A stretch of 64,000 bases of DNA. Origin: Streptomyces canus (GTDB taxonomy: Bacteria; Actinomycetota; Actinomycetes; Streptomycetales; Streptomycetaceae). The notes under the pieces are model-generated. The model was not told the DNA's origin. It saw only the letters and a program-made list of their open reading frames with translations, and searched no databases. Below, one piece after another: positions 8,793 through 16,740 of the stretch (positions are counted from its first letter, which is position 1; the number at the start of each line of letters is the position of its first letter). The stretch is from NCBI RefSeq assembly GCF_030815415.1, contig NZ_JAUSWW010000001.1, forward strand, positions 6,138,001-6,202,000, written 5' to 3'. The translations under genes and the position numbers were made by a program.

Positions 8793-9415
8793 CAGACGAC
8801 TCCTTCGAGGTCCTCGCGCATGGCCGTGCCCGCGCGGGTGATCCGGGCGAAGGTCAGCAGACCGAGGCCGGTCAGCACGGCGAGGTAGGGGAAGTCCCAC
8901 ATCTGCAGCCAGGAGCCGGCCGAGAAGTCCGCGTCCTTGGACAGTTCCGCGAGCACGGCCGCCTGGGTGTTCGCCTGGACGAGTGCGACGACCAGGCTTC
9001 CGGCGAGCAGCCACCAGCCGAGCAGACGGAGCCGGGATGCCGTCAGGGTCGTGTGGACGCCGTCGCGTCCCGCTCCCTGGAGCAGTCGGTGCAACAGGAA
9101 CAGGCTGCTGATCAGCAGAAGCGTCGAGGCTGTCGTGCCCAGTTCGGCCACGAGACGCAGGGCGGCGCCGGGGTTCTCGGCGCAGTAGTAGGGGACCGAG
9201 GCGATCTGCGCCCCGGGCTCGGGGGCGAAGCTGCCGGGGGCGACCGAGCTGGTGGTGGACTCGTCGGTGATGCAGACGCTCCCGCTGCCCCAGCTTCCCC
9301 GGACCACCGAGAGGATGAGCCCCGCCGTCGCGAGGCCGACCAGGATGCGCAGCGCTATGGACACCACCGTGGCCATGGGCTCGAGCATCTTGCGGTCATC
9401 GGTCACTTCGGTCAT
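8792..9415 (-). CDS. DUF2975 membrane protein
   Basis: 207 aa, four predicted membrane helices: about 15-35, 95-115, 130-150 and 172-192. A Cys-containing extracellular loop (SVCITDESTT, PYYCAEN) lies between helices 1 and 2 and could form a disulfide. It is the first gene of a three-gene operon with the HTH regulator and the 34-aa peptide. DUF2975 proteins are linked with HTH regulators in many Gram-positives, but their activity is unknown. Start ATG 9415; an operator-like dyad lies just upstream. Confidence 0.82.
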   Translation of the reverse strand: MTEVTDDRKMLEPMATVVSIALRILVGLATAGLILSVVRGSWGSGSVCITDESTTSSVAPGSFAPEPGAQIASVPYYCAENPGAALRLVAELGTTASTLLLISSLFLLHRLLQGAGRDGVHTTLTASRLRLLGWWLLAGSLVVALVQANTQAAVLAELSKDADFSAGSWLQMWDFPYLAVLTGLGLLTFARITRAGTAMREDLEGVV

Positions 9416-9429
9416 GGTTCCCCCGTCGG

Positions 9430-9464
9430 CTTATCGTTTATCGATGTTATCGAGAAACGATAAG
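9430..9464. promoter_or_regulatory. Multi-box TATCG operator upstream of DUF2975 operon
   Basis: Inverted repeat CTTATCGTTT (9430-9439) / AAACGATAAG (9455-9464), with two further TATCGA boxes in the 15-base gap. Four TATCG/CGATA half-sites in 35 bases, 15 bases before the DUF2975 start, look like an operator for the co-encoded HTH protein. Confidence 0.6.
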
Positions 9465-9686
9465 CGCGAGGGGTGCGGGAAGCAAGCCCTGCCCGTTGTG
9501 GGTTACTTGTCGAGTGTGCTGACGTCCAGCACCTTCGCAGGCGGCCGGCCTGCCCTCGGTGCGCCGGACGGGCGTGCCAAGGTCCTGTAAACGCAAGGGG
9601 GCAGCGGTTTCCCTGCGCCGTACGGGCGTGCGAGACTGCGTCGGTTGCGGAAGTGAACGGGGTGGCCCGGTGGGGAGCGTACGGCT

Positions 9687-10604
9687 ATGAGTAAGCGGCA
9701 AGTGCAGAAGATGCTCCGGTTGATGGCGAGCGGAGAGCCCGTGGAGCTCACCAGCGCCATGGCCTCCGTGAAGAAGCTCGGTCGACTTGCCTTCATCGCG
9801 CAGCAGTTCGGGTACGAGTACGCCGACGTACGGCAGAGCTCCGGACGCAACGGCGCGCTCATCATGCTGCTCGTCCCGGACCCCAGCCCGCAGGCCCGCA
9901 CCCGGGCCGCCCAGAACTGGGCCCAGTATCCGAACGCGAGCGACGGGGTCTCCGTGCCGCCGCTCGTGCCGGACGCCTTCGAGCTGCTCAAGGCCCGCAT
10001 CAACTTCGACCTCACCGGCAAGAACGCCGAGAAGCGCATGGGGTACGGCGCCCTCGGCGTCACCATCGGATGCGTGATCCTCGCGTTCCGGCTCGGCGGA
10101 AGCCCCGGCGACCTCGTCGCGGCGGCCGTCACCTGGGTCGTCTTCATGGCGATCTTCGGGATCGGTCTCCTCGTCACCCGTAAGCGCAACGCCAAGTTCG
10201 CGGCCCGGCTGCACGCCGCCGGGTTCACGCCCGTCAGCGACGAGAGCGGTCGGGTGCGGTATCTGCCGCCGGGGGCGCAGTACCCCGGGCAGCAGGCCAA
10301 CCCCTTCGCGGCCGGCCAGTACGCCGGCGGTCCGTACGGCAACGCTCCGGCCGCACCGCCCGCCCCGGGCTACGGCCAGCAGCCGTACCCCCAGCAGCAG
10401 CCGCAGCCCTACGGCGCCCAGCCCGCGGCCGCCGCTCCCTACCCGCCGCAGCAGCCGTACCCCCAGCAGCCCCCGGCCCCCGGCCCGTACGCCGCCCAGC
10501 CGCCGTATCCCCAGCAGCAGCAGCCGTACCCGCCGCAGCAGCCCTACCCGCCGCAGCAGCCCTACCCCCAGCAGAACCCGAACTGGCAGTCCCCCCAGCA
10601 CTGA
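9687..10604 (+). CDS. Membrane protein with Pro/Gln/Tyr-rich tail
   Basis: 305 aa. About 118 soluble residues are followed by two hydrophobic helices (about 119-135 and 145-163). From about residue 190 the rest is low-complexity, built from PYPQQ/PPQQPYP repeats like the tails of several actinobacterial membrane and cell-wall proteins. Start ATG 9687; the preceding GGTGGGGAG is an adequate ribosome site. No catalytic motif recognised. The 271-base gap upstream holds the DUF2975 operator and nothing else I could identify. Confidence 0.75.
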   Translation: MSKRQVQKMLRLMASGEPVELTSAMASVKKLGRLAFIAQQFGYEYADVRQSSGRNGALIMLLVPDPSPQARTRAAQNWAQYPNASDGVSVPPLVPDAFELLKARINFDLTGKNAEKRMGYGALGVTIGCVILAFRLGGSPGDLVAAAVTWVVFMAIFGIGLLVTRKRNAKFAARLHAAGFTPVSDESGRVRYLPPGAQYPGQQANPFAAGQYAGGPYGNAPAAPPAPGYGQQPYPQQQPQPYGAQPAAAAPYPPQQPYPQQPPAPGPYAAQPPYPQQQQPYPPQQPYPPQQPYPQQNPNWQSPQH

Positions 10605-10672
10605 CCCGGCACGGCTTCCCACGACCGGCGACCGGCCCGGTGGGAGCTGTTCGTAACGTAAGACGACAGAAC

Positions 10673-10702
10673 CTCTCATCCCGTGCTCGCGCGGGGTGAG
10701 AG
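10673..10702. terminator. Inverted repeat upstream of narK
   Basis: CTCTCATCCC / GGGGTGAGAG pair with one G-U over a 10-base loop, 70 bases after the upstream stop and 116 bases before narK. It could end the upstream transcript or act as a regulatory dyad; sequence does not decide. Confidence 0.4.
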
Positions 10703-10818
10703 CAAAGTTCCTTTCCGGTCACCGGGTGCCACAGCCAGGAAACGCGCCCTCCCTACCTTCGGGACATCACCGCTCAGCACGAACGCACCAGAGAGCCCCG
10801 GAGCCCCGTGGAGGCGCA

Positions 10819-12204
10819 ATGACAGCCCCTAGCACCGTCCCCGCACCGCCGACCAGGGGCGGCCGTTGGATCCAGCAGTGGGATCCTGAGGACGAGACCT
10901 TCTGGAACGAGGGCGGAGAGAAGATCGCCCGCCGCAACCTTTTCTTCTCCGTCCTCTCCGAGCACATCGGCTTCTCGATCTGGACCATGTGGTCCGTGCT
11001 CGTCCTGTTCATGGGCCCGGAGTACGGCCTGACCCCGGCGGACAAGTTCCTGCTGACCTCGATGGTCACGCTGGTCGGCGCCGTCGTCCGGGTTCCCTAC
11101 ACCTTCGCCGTGGCCATCTTCGGCGGCCGGAACTGGACGATCGTCTCGGCCGCCCTCCTCCTCATCCCGACCGTCGCCGCGTTCACGGTGATGGAGCCCG
11201 GGACCTCGTTCAACACCTTCCTCCTGGTCGGCCTGCTGGCCGGTATCGGCGGCGGTAACTTCGCCTCCTCCATGACCAACATCAACGCCTTCTTCCCGCT
11301 CCGGAAGAAGGGGTGGGCTCTCGGGCTCAACGCCGGCGGCGGCAACATCGGGGTGCCGGTCATCCAGCTGATCGCGCTCGCCATCATCGGCGCCAGCGGC
11401 GGCCCGCGTGTGCTGCTGGGCATCTACATCCCGCTGATCGTGGTCGCCGCGGTCCTCGCCGCCCTCTTCATGGACAACCTTGCCTCCGTGAAGAACGACA
11501 CCGGCGCCGCCAAGGACGCCGCGCGGGACGCCCACACCTGGATCATGTCCTTCCTCTACATCGGCACCTTCGGCTCCTTCATCGGCTACGCCTTCGCCTT
11601 CGGCCAGGTCCTCCAGGTCCAGTTCGGCCGTACGCCGCTGGAGGCCGCGTACGTCACCTTCATCGGCCCGCTGCTCGGCTCCCTGATCCGCCCGCTGGGC
11701 GGCTGGCTCGCCGACAAGTACGGCGGCGCCCGGATCAGCCTCTACAACTACGTCGCCATGGGCGTGGCGACCGCGGTCCTGATCTTCGCCAGCATGGAGA
11801 AGTCGCTGCCGCTGTTCGTCACCGCGTTCGTGATCCTCTTCGTCCTGACAGGTCTGGGCAACGGGTCGACGTTCAAGATGATCCCCGGCATCTTCCAGGC
11901 CAAGGCCCTCGCCAAGGGGCTGCAGGGAGAAGAGGCCGCCGCCTACGGCCGTCGCCTCTCCGGTGCCTCCATGGGACTGATCGGTGCGGTGGGCGCGCTC
12001 GGCGGTGTCGGCATCAACCTGGCCTTCCGCCAGTCCTTCCTCTCCAACGGCTCCGGCACCGGCGCCTTCGTGGTCTTCCTCGCCTTCTACGCCGCCTGCT
12101 TCGTGGTCACCTGGGCCGTATACCTTCGCCGCTCGGCCTCCCGGATTCAGGCCTCCTCGGCCACCTCCGAGGCGAAGTCGCAGCTCAGCTACGTCGAGGT
12201 GTGA
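10819..12204 (+). CDS. narK: Nitrate/nitrite MFS transporter (NarK family)
   Basis: 461 aa, 12 membrane helices, nitrate/nitrite porter subfamily. Nitrate-signature segments are visible at about residue 170 (GLNAGGGNIGVPVIQL) and in the second half (TGLGNGSTFKMIPGIF, then SGASMGLIGAVGALGG). Start ATG 10819 follows GTGGAGGCGCA. The next gene is an NnaR-type regulator, so the pair probably serves nitrate/nitrite uptake and assimilation. A perfect 10-bp hairpin follows the stop. Confidence 0.93.
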   Translation: MTAPSTVPAPPTRGGRWIQQWDPEDETFWNEGGEKIARRNLFFSVLSEHIGFSIWTMWSVLVLFMGPEYGLTPADKFLLTSMVTLVGAVVRVPYTFAVAIFGGRNWTIVSAALLLIPTVAAFTVMEPGTSFNTFLLVGLLAGIGGGNFASSMTNINAFFPLRKKGWALGLNAGGGNIGVPVIQLIALAIIGASGGPRVLLGIYIPLIVVAAVLAALFMDNLASVKNDTGAAKDAARDAHTWIMSFLYIGTFGSFIGYAFAFGQVLQVQFGRTPLEAAYVTFIGPLLGSLIRPLGGWLADKYGGARISLYNYVAMGVATAVLIFASMEKSLPLFVTAFVILFVLTGLGNGSTFKMIPGIFQAKALAKGLQGEEAAAYGRRLSGASMGLIGAVGALGGVGINLAFRQSFLSNGSGTGAFVVFLAFYAACFVVTWAVYLRRSASRIQASSATSEAKSQLSYVEV

Positions 12205-12232
12205 CGTAACACTGGCGACATCAAGTCGAACC

Positions 12233-12260
12233 GAGCCTGTCACGCACCGTTGACAGGCTC
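12233..12260 (+). terminator. Hairpin after narK
   Basis: Perfect stem GAGCCTGTCA / TGACAGGCTC with an 8-base loop, 29 bases after the narK stop and 68 bases before nnaR. It may be a terminator or attenuator between the two genes. Confidence 0.6.
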
Positions 12261-12327
12261 GCTCGGCATGCAGGTGCCATCACACCCGGTGTAGGTGCAA
12301 ACGACTCGAGTGCGGGACGAGAGTTAT

Positions 12328-13482
12328 ATGTACGACGAACAGCAGCGACCAGAACAACACGGCCCCCTGGCCGGTTTCACGGTAGGCGTGACAGCCGCGC
12401 GCCGGGCCGACGAGCTGGGCGCACTGCTGCAGCGACGGGGAGCCGCCGTCCTGCACGCACCTGCCCTGCGGATCGTGCAGCTCGCCGACGACAGCGAGCT
12501 CCTCGCCGCGACCAAGCAGGTCATCGACGAGGTACCGGATGTCGTGATCGCCACGACCGCCATCGGCTTCCGGGGCTGGGTCGAGGCCGCCGACGGGTGG
12601 GGTCTGGGCGAGGACCTGCTGGAGCGCCTGCGCGGGATCGAGCTGCTCGCACGCGGACCGAAGGTCAAAGGCGCGGTACGGGCCGCCGGGCTGACGGAGA
12701 ACTGGTCGCCGGAGTCCGAGTCGATGGCCGAGGTGCTCGACCGGCTGCTGGAGGAGGGCGTCGAGGGCCGCCGTATCGCCATCCAACTGCACGGTGAGCC
12801 GCTGCCCGGGTTCGTGGAGGCGTTGCGGGCCGGGGGAGCGGAGGTGCTCGGAATCCCTGTCTACCGGTGGATGCCGCCGGAGGACATCGGGCCCGTGGAC
12901 CGGCTTCTCGACGCGACGGTCTCCCGTGGCCTGGACGCGCTGACCTTCACGAGCGCGCCCGCCGCGGCGTCCCTGCTGAACCGGGCGGAGGAGCGCGGAC
13001 TCCTGCCGGAGCTGCTGGCCGCCCTGAACCACGATGTCCTGCCGGCCTGCGTGGGCCCCGTCACCTCGCTGCCGCTCCAGGCCCGTGGCGTCGACACGGT
13101 CTCACCCGACCGCTTCCGTCTCGGCCCCCTGGTCCAGCTCCTCTGCCAGGAGCTCCCGGCCCGGGCCCGGTCCCTCCCCATCGCCGGCCATCGCGTCGAG
13201 ATCCGCGGCCACGCGGTCCTCGTCGACGGTGTCCTGCGCCCCGTGCCGCCGGCCGGTATGTCGTTGCTGCGCGCCCTGTCCCGCCGGCCCGGCTGGGTGG
13301 TGGCCAGGGCGGAGCTGCTGCGTGCGCTCCCGGGCGCGGGTCGCGACGAACACGCGGTGGAGACGGCGATGGCTCGCCTCCGCACGGCACTCGGCGCACC
13401 GAAGCTCATCCAGACGGTTGTGAAGCGCGGCTACCGCCTGGCCCTGGACCCGGCGGCCGACGCGAAGTACTCGGACACGTAG
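12328..13482 (+). CDS. nnaR: NnaR-type regulator: HemD-like domain plus winged helix
   Basis: 384 aa. Residues about 15-265 form a uroporphyrinogen-III synthase (HemD) fold (GFTVGVTAARRADELGALL, GAAVLHAPAL, LTFTSAPAA). Residues about 285-375 are an OmpR-type DNA-binding winged helix (PGWVVARAELLRAL, HAVETAMARLRTALG, LIQTVVKRGYRL). This fusion next to narK matches NnaR of Streptomyces and Rv0260c beside narK3 in M. tuberculosis, where it acts in nitrate/nitrite assimilation rather than haem synthesis. Start ATG 12328 is preferred (GGGACGAGAG upstream); GTG 12295 would add 11 residues. Confidence 0.88.
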   Translation: MYDEQQRPEQHGPLAGFTVGVTAARRADELGALLQRRGAAVLHAPALRIVQLADDSELLAATKQVIDEVPDVVIATTAIGFRGWVEAADGWGLGEDLLERLRGIELLARGPKVKGAVRAAGLTENWSPESESMAEVLDRLLEEGVEGRRIAIQLHGEPLPGFVEALRAGGAEVLGIPVYRWMPPEDIGPVDRLLDATVSRGLDALTFTSAPAAASLLNRAEERGLLPELLAALNHDVLPACVGPVTSLPLQARGVDTVSPDRFRLGPLVQLLCQELPARARSLPIAGHRVEIRGHAVLVDGVLRPVPPAGMSLLRALSRRPGWVVARAELLRALPGAGRDEHAVETAMARLRTALGAPKLIQTVVKRGYRLALDPAADAKYSDT

Positions 13483-13499
13483 GCCACGGGCCTGTTCCT

Positions 13500-13602
13500 C
13501 GCCCCTGCCGCCCCTACCCGTCCCGTCCCTGGGGGCTGCCGCCCCCAGACCCCCGCTGTCGGCCCTGAAGGGGCCCAGTCCTCAAACGCCGGACGGGCTG
13601 GG
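13500..13602 (+). repeat. Streptomyces intergenic repeat, copy 2
   Basis: Nearly identical to copy 1 over its pyrimidine tract, GGGGGCTGCCGCCCCC hairpin and CCTCAAACGCCGGACGGGCT end. It lies directly after nnaR and is head-to-head with an inverted copy, so this convergent gap is almost wholly repeat. Confidence 0.85.
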
Positions 13603-13716
13603 TTTCTCAGCCCCTCCGGCGTTTGAGGAGCGGGGGTCCAGGGGGCAGCGCCCCCTGGGAGCGGGGTCGATGGGGCAGCATGCCCCTGGGGATGGGAATG
13701 GGCAGGGGCGGCGGGG
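13603..13716 (-). repeat. Streptomyces intergenic repeat, inverted copy 3
   Basis: Read on the minus strand it shows the same order: CCGCCCC tract, GGGGCAGCGCCCCCTGG-type hairpin, then CTCAAACGCCGGAGGGGCTG. It overlaps the 3' end of the DUF1772 gene and supplies about 35 C-terminal codons. Less conserved than copies 1 and 2. Confidence 0.7.
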
Positions 13717-14209
13717 GCGAGATCAACGAGACGTCAGGCGGGCGTACCGCACCCCCCAGCGCCCGTGCCAGGCACCCCATCGCCACCGTCGACAGCACCG
13801 CCCGCACCACGTTCCAGGCCACCCACGCGTCCTCGAACTCCTCCCGGGCCGCAGCGGAGTCCGTCGCACGGTCGAGGGCGTCGTTCAGCGGGATGTTGAA
13901 GGCGACCGTCACCAGGAAAGCAAGGGCGTAGGCGACCAGCCCCGCCCACACCCACCGGCGGTACCCCGCACCCCGAGCCTGCCAGGCCGCCACCCCCGTG
14001 AGCACCAGCGCCCCGAGGAAGCTGAGCATGAACACCGGGTTCTGGATCACGTCGTTGATGTTCCGCATCACCTCGACGTAGACCTCGTCGTCGCTGCGCG
14101 CCAGCCCCGGCATCACCGCGCAGGCGAAGACGTAGAAGGCCCCGGCGATCAGGCCCATCGCGACCGTGGCCGCCCCCAGTACGGTTCCCGCGCTCTTCTT
14201 CGTCGTCAT
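13607..14209 (-). CDS. DUF1772 membrane protein with repeat-encoded tail
   Basis: 200 aa, four membrane helices (about 10-30, 57-75, 85-103, 138-155), resembling the DUF1772 / anthrone-oxygenase-like family whose members are about 150-165 aa. The conserved part ends near residue 160. The rest (PPPPLPIPIPRG, then LPPGPPLLKRRRG) is translated from the inverted intergenic repeat and is unlikely to have family function. Start ATG 14209. Despite the family name no oxygenase residues can be assigned; membrane protein of unknown role. Confidence 0.75.
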   Translation of the reverse strand: MTTKKSAGTVLGAATVAMGLIAGAFYVFACAVMPGLARSDDEVYVEVMRNINDVIQNPVFMLSFLGALVLTGVAAWQARGAGYRRWVWAGLVAYALAFLVTVAFNIPLNDALDRATDSAAAREEFEDAWVAWNVVRAVLSTVAMGCLARALGGAVRPPDVSLISPPPPLPIPIPRGMLPHRPRSQGALPPGPPLLKRRRG

Positions 14210-14407
14210 GCCCTCCAGTCAACGGCCGGCACATCCACCGGAACATGGTCCAAAGGCGCATCCCCATACGCACACGTCCACGCCTCACCGGTACGAGGGG
14301 TTCCGACGGCGAGAGCGGGAAGGCACTGTTGAGAGGGAACCTTTTTTCTCCCGGCCCCTTCTCACCGGCCCCTCACGCGCAGGGCACCTCTAGGCGGTGA
14401 CAGGCAC

Positions 14408-15004
14408 ATGGCACTGGGTACGGCCACGGCCCCGTACGAGCTGCGGTTCGACGCGGGACGGATCTGCCTCGATCTCCTCGCGACCACCCACCCCGTCGAA
14501 CGGCTCGACTCGACCGAGGCACTGTTCGCCTGGATCACCGGAGCCGGGCTCGTACCACCGGACACCCCGCTGGCCCACGCCGATGCGTCCTGGCTCGTGG
14601 GGTTTCGCGAACTTCGCGGGCAGACAGGCCAATTGGTACGCGCGAGACTCGTCCCCGAGCCCCGGCCGTCGTACGACCTCGCGCTCGCCCGCGTCAATGA
14701 CCTGGCCCGCACCGCACCCCCGGCACCGCGTGCCGTGCAGGGTGAGGACGGCTCGCTCGTCAGGGAGTTGGCGAGCCCTCCCGAACTCGCCGCGCTGCTC
14801 GGCGCGATCGCCCGGGACGCCGTGGAACTGCTCACCGACCCCGTCGCGCGGGCGTGTCTGCGGCAGTGCGCCGGCGACAACTGCCCGATCGTTTATCTCG
14901 ATACGTCCCGGGGTCGCAGGAGGCGCTGGTGCTCCAGTGAGGTCTGCGGGAACCGGGAAAGGGTGGCCCGGCACCGGCGCCGGGCCGCGCTCGCGCGGGC
15001 CTGA
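14408..15004 (+). CDS. CGNR zinc-finger regulator (ABATE domain)
   Basis: 198 aa. The N-terminal ABATE-like domain starts LRFDAGRICLDLLATTHP. The C-terminal CGNR finger has CAGDNCPIVYLDTSRGRRRRWC followed by CGNR, so four metal Cys and a basic RHRRR tail for DNA binding. The family is a stress or metabolite-responsive transcription-factor group; the target is unknown. Start ATG 14408. It lies just upstream of sigU in the same direction, but 264 bases separate them. Confidence 0.85.
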   Translation: MALGTATAPYELRFDAGRICLDLLATTHPVERLDSTEALFAWITGAGLVPPDTPLAHADASWLVGFRELRGQTGQLVRARLVPEPRPSYDLALARVNDLARTAPPAPRAVQGEDGSLVRELASPPELAALLGAIARDAVELLTDPVARACLRQCAGDNCPIVYLDTSRGRRRRWCSSEVCGNRERVARHRRRAALARA

Positions 15005-15268
15005 GGGGACGTTATGTCCCTTCTGTGGAACGGGTGTCGAAGTGATTTCGATTACATGCCGTTTACTCGCGGCGGCACGCGGGCAGTCCCGGCGTTCGAG
15101 CCAATGTGGCGGAAATGTAAAGATCGAGGGGTGGGTATGTGCACCCATGTCCCCCTAGTCTCGGCATCCTGAAGAAAACTGTCATGTCACTTTGAACACT
15201 CAACGGCCCGCGTCCGTACCCCGTGTTGAGCGACCGGTCGGGGGAACCCCCGGACATCGGAGGTGGGC

Positions 15269-15844
15269 GTGCGCAAGGATTCCGTCGTGGCCAATGAACG
15301 TGGATCGAGGGCCCGACATCGCATGTCCCAGCCCTCGGAACCTGATGAGGAGCTCATGCGTGCTCTGTACAGAGAGCACGCAGGACCCCTGCTCGCCTAT
15401 GTACTGCGGCTGGTCGCCGGAGACCGCCAAAGAGCAGAGGACGTCGTGCAGGAGACGCTGATCCGTGCCTGGAAGAACGCCGGTCAGCTCAATCGAGCGA
15501 CCGGATCTGTACGCCCCTGGCTGGTGACGGTCGCCCGGCGCATCGTCATCGACGGCCACCGAAGCCGGCAGGCCCGGCCGCAGGAGGTCGATCCGTCGCC
15601 GCTGGAGGTCATCCCCGCGGAGGACGAGATCGACAAGGCGCTGTGGTTGATGACGCTGTCGGACGCGCTCGACGACCTGACTCCCGCACACCGGGAGGTG
15701 CTCGTCGAGACGTACTTCAAGGGGCGTACCGTCAATGAGGCGGCCGAGACGCTCGGGATACCCAGCGGCACCGTTCGCTCAAGGGTCTTCTATGCCCTGC
15801 GGTCGATGAAGCTGGCACTGGAGGAGCGGGGGGTGACGGCGTGA
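15269..15844 (+). CDS. sigU: ECF RNA polymerase sigma factor SigU
   Basis: 191 aa. Region 2: LMRALYREHAGPLLAYVLRL, then RAEDVVQETLIRAWKN. Region 4: LTPAHREVLVETYFKGRTV, then AAETLGIPSGTVRSRVFYAL. Start GTG 15269 is 5 nt after GGAGG (15259-15263); GTG 15263 overlaps that site and is less likely. The stop overlaps the start of the zinc anti-sigma gene, the usual coupling. Context between nnaR and the HelD-like gene matches sigU of S. coelicolor, whose release from RsuA changes the secreted proteome and blocks differentiation. The promoter should lie in 15005-15268. Confidence 0.87.
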   Translation: MRKDSVVANERGSRARHRMSQPSEPDEELMRALYREHAGPLLAYVLRLVAGDRQRAEDVVQETLIRAWKNAGQLNRATGSVRPWLVTVARRIVIDGHRSRQARPQEVDPSPLEVIPAEDEIDKALWLMTLSDALDDLTPAHREVLVETYFKGRTVNEAAETLGIPSGTVRSRVFYALRSMKLALEERGVTA

Positions 15845-16671
15845 TGAGTGTTTACGGGGGAAACCAGGGATTCGGTAGTGGTGGTTCGGGTATGTCTGGC
15901 TCCATGCAGGGTTCTCCGGTGCCGAACGAGCACGAGACCGTCGGCGCCTACGCCCTCGGGATTCTCGACGACGCCGAGGCAACCGCTTTCGAGATGCACC
16001 TCGCGACCTGCGAGTGGTGCGCCCAGCAGCTCGACGAGCTCGCCGGGATGGAACCGATGCTGGCCGCGCTCGCGGACCTGCCCGGCTCCGGCACCCCCGC
16101 GATCGGCGAGTCGCTGTCCGCCAAGCCCAGTCCGCGGCTGGTGAACAAGCTCGTCGACGAGGTCGCCGAACGCCGCGCCCAGAAGCGCCGGCGCGCCTTC
16201 TACATGGTGGCCGCGGCGGCCGCCCTGATCATCGGCGGTCCGCTGGTGGCCGTGGGGGCGACCGGCGACGACTCCGGCGGAAACGTCTCCGCGCACACGA
16301 CGAGCAGCAGCCCCGCCAAGGAAGCCTTCGACGCCATGGACGACAAGCTGACGGCGACCGACCCCAGCACGGACGTCAGTGCGACCGTCGCCGTGGAGGA
16401 GAAGGCCTGGGGCACCCACGCCGTCCTCCAGCTGAAGAACGTCAAGGGCCCGGAGAAGTGCTCCCTCATCGCCGTGGGCAAGAACGGCGAGCGTGAGACG
16501 GTCACCTCCTGGTCCGTCCCGACCTGGGGTTATGGCATCGCCAACGCCAAGACCGAGCAGGCCAAGGAGCCGCTCTACGTCCACGGCGGCGCCGCTTTCG
16601 ACCTGAACGACATCGACCACTTCGAGGTCATGACCTTCGGCGGCAAGCGACTCGTCGAAGTCGACGCGTAG
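15844..16671 (+). CDS. rsuA: Zinc-type anti-sigma factor RsuA
   Basis: 275 aa from the ATG at 15844 that shares one base with the sigU stop. The N-terminal zinc anti-sigma (ZAS) domain carries H-x3-C-x2-C (HLATCEWC, about residue 50). A basic linker precedes one membrane helix (about 121-140, AFYMVAAAAALIIGGPLVAV), then an extracytoplasmic domain of about 130 residues resembling anti-sigma-K sensor domains (GTHAVLQLKNVKGPEKCSL). It holds SigU at the membrane until an outside signal acts; the signal is unknown. Confidence 0.87.
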   Translation: MSVYGGNQGFGSGGSGMSGSMQGSPVPNEHETVGAYALGILDDAEATAFEMHLATCEWCAQQLDELAGMEPMLAALADLPGSGTPAIGESLSAKPSPRLVNKLVDEVAERRAQKRRRAFYMVAAAAALIIGGPLVAVGATGDDSGGNVSAHTTSSSPAKEAFDAMDDKLTATDPSTDVSATVAVEEKAWGTHAVLQLKNVKGPEKCSLIAVGKNGERETVTSWSVPTWGYGIANAKTEQAKEPLYVHGGAAFDLNDIDHFEVMTFGGKRLVEVDA

Positions 16672-16740
16672 CCGACGTAGCTGCATCGGGTCCCCTTCGC
16701 GTACGGTTGACGGCTGCCCAGCACGTCAGAAGGGGGCCCG

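Noticed and set aside
10640..10740. GlnR boxes upstream of narK
   Set aside because: GTAAC and GTCAC half-sites occur, but the GAAAC partners are not at the required 6-base spacing.
12205..12232. GlnR box upstream of nnaR (GTAAC-n6-GACAT)
   Set aside because: One half-site pair matches weakly; expected from biology but not convincing from sequence.
16672..16740. Rifamycin-associated element upstream of the HelD-family gene
   Set aside because: I looked for a GGGGCTTGC-type inverted repeat and found none, so rifamycin-inducible HelR is not supported.
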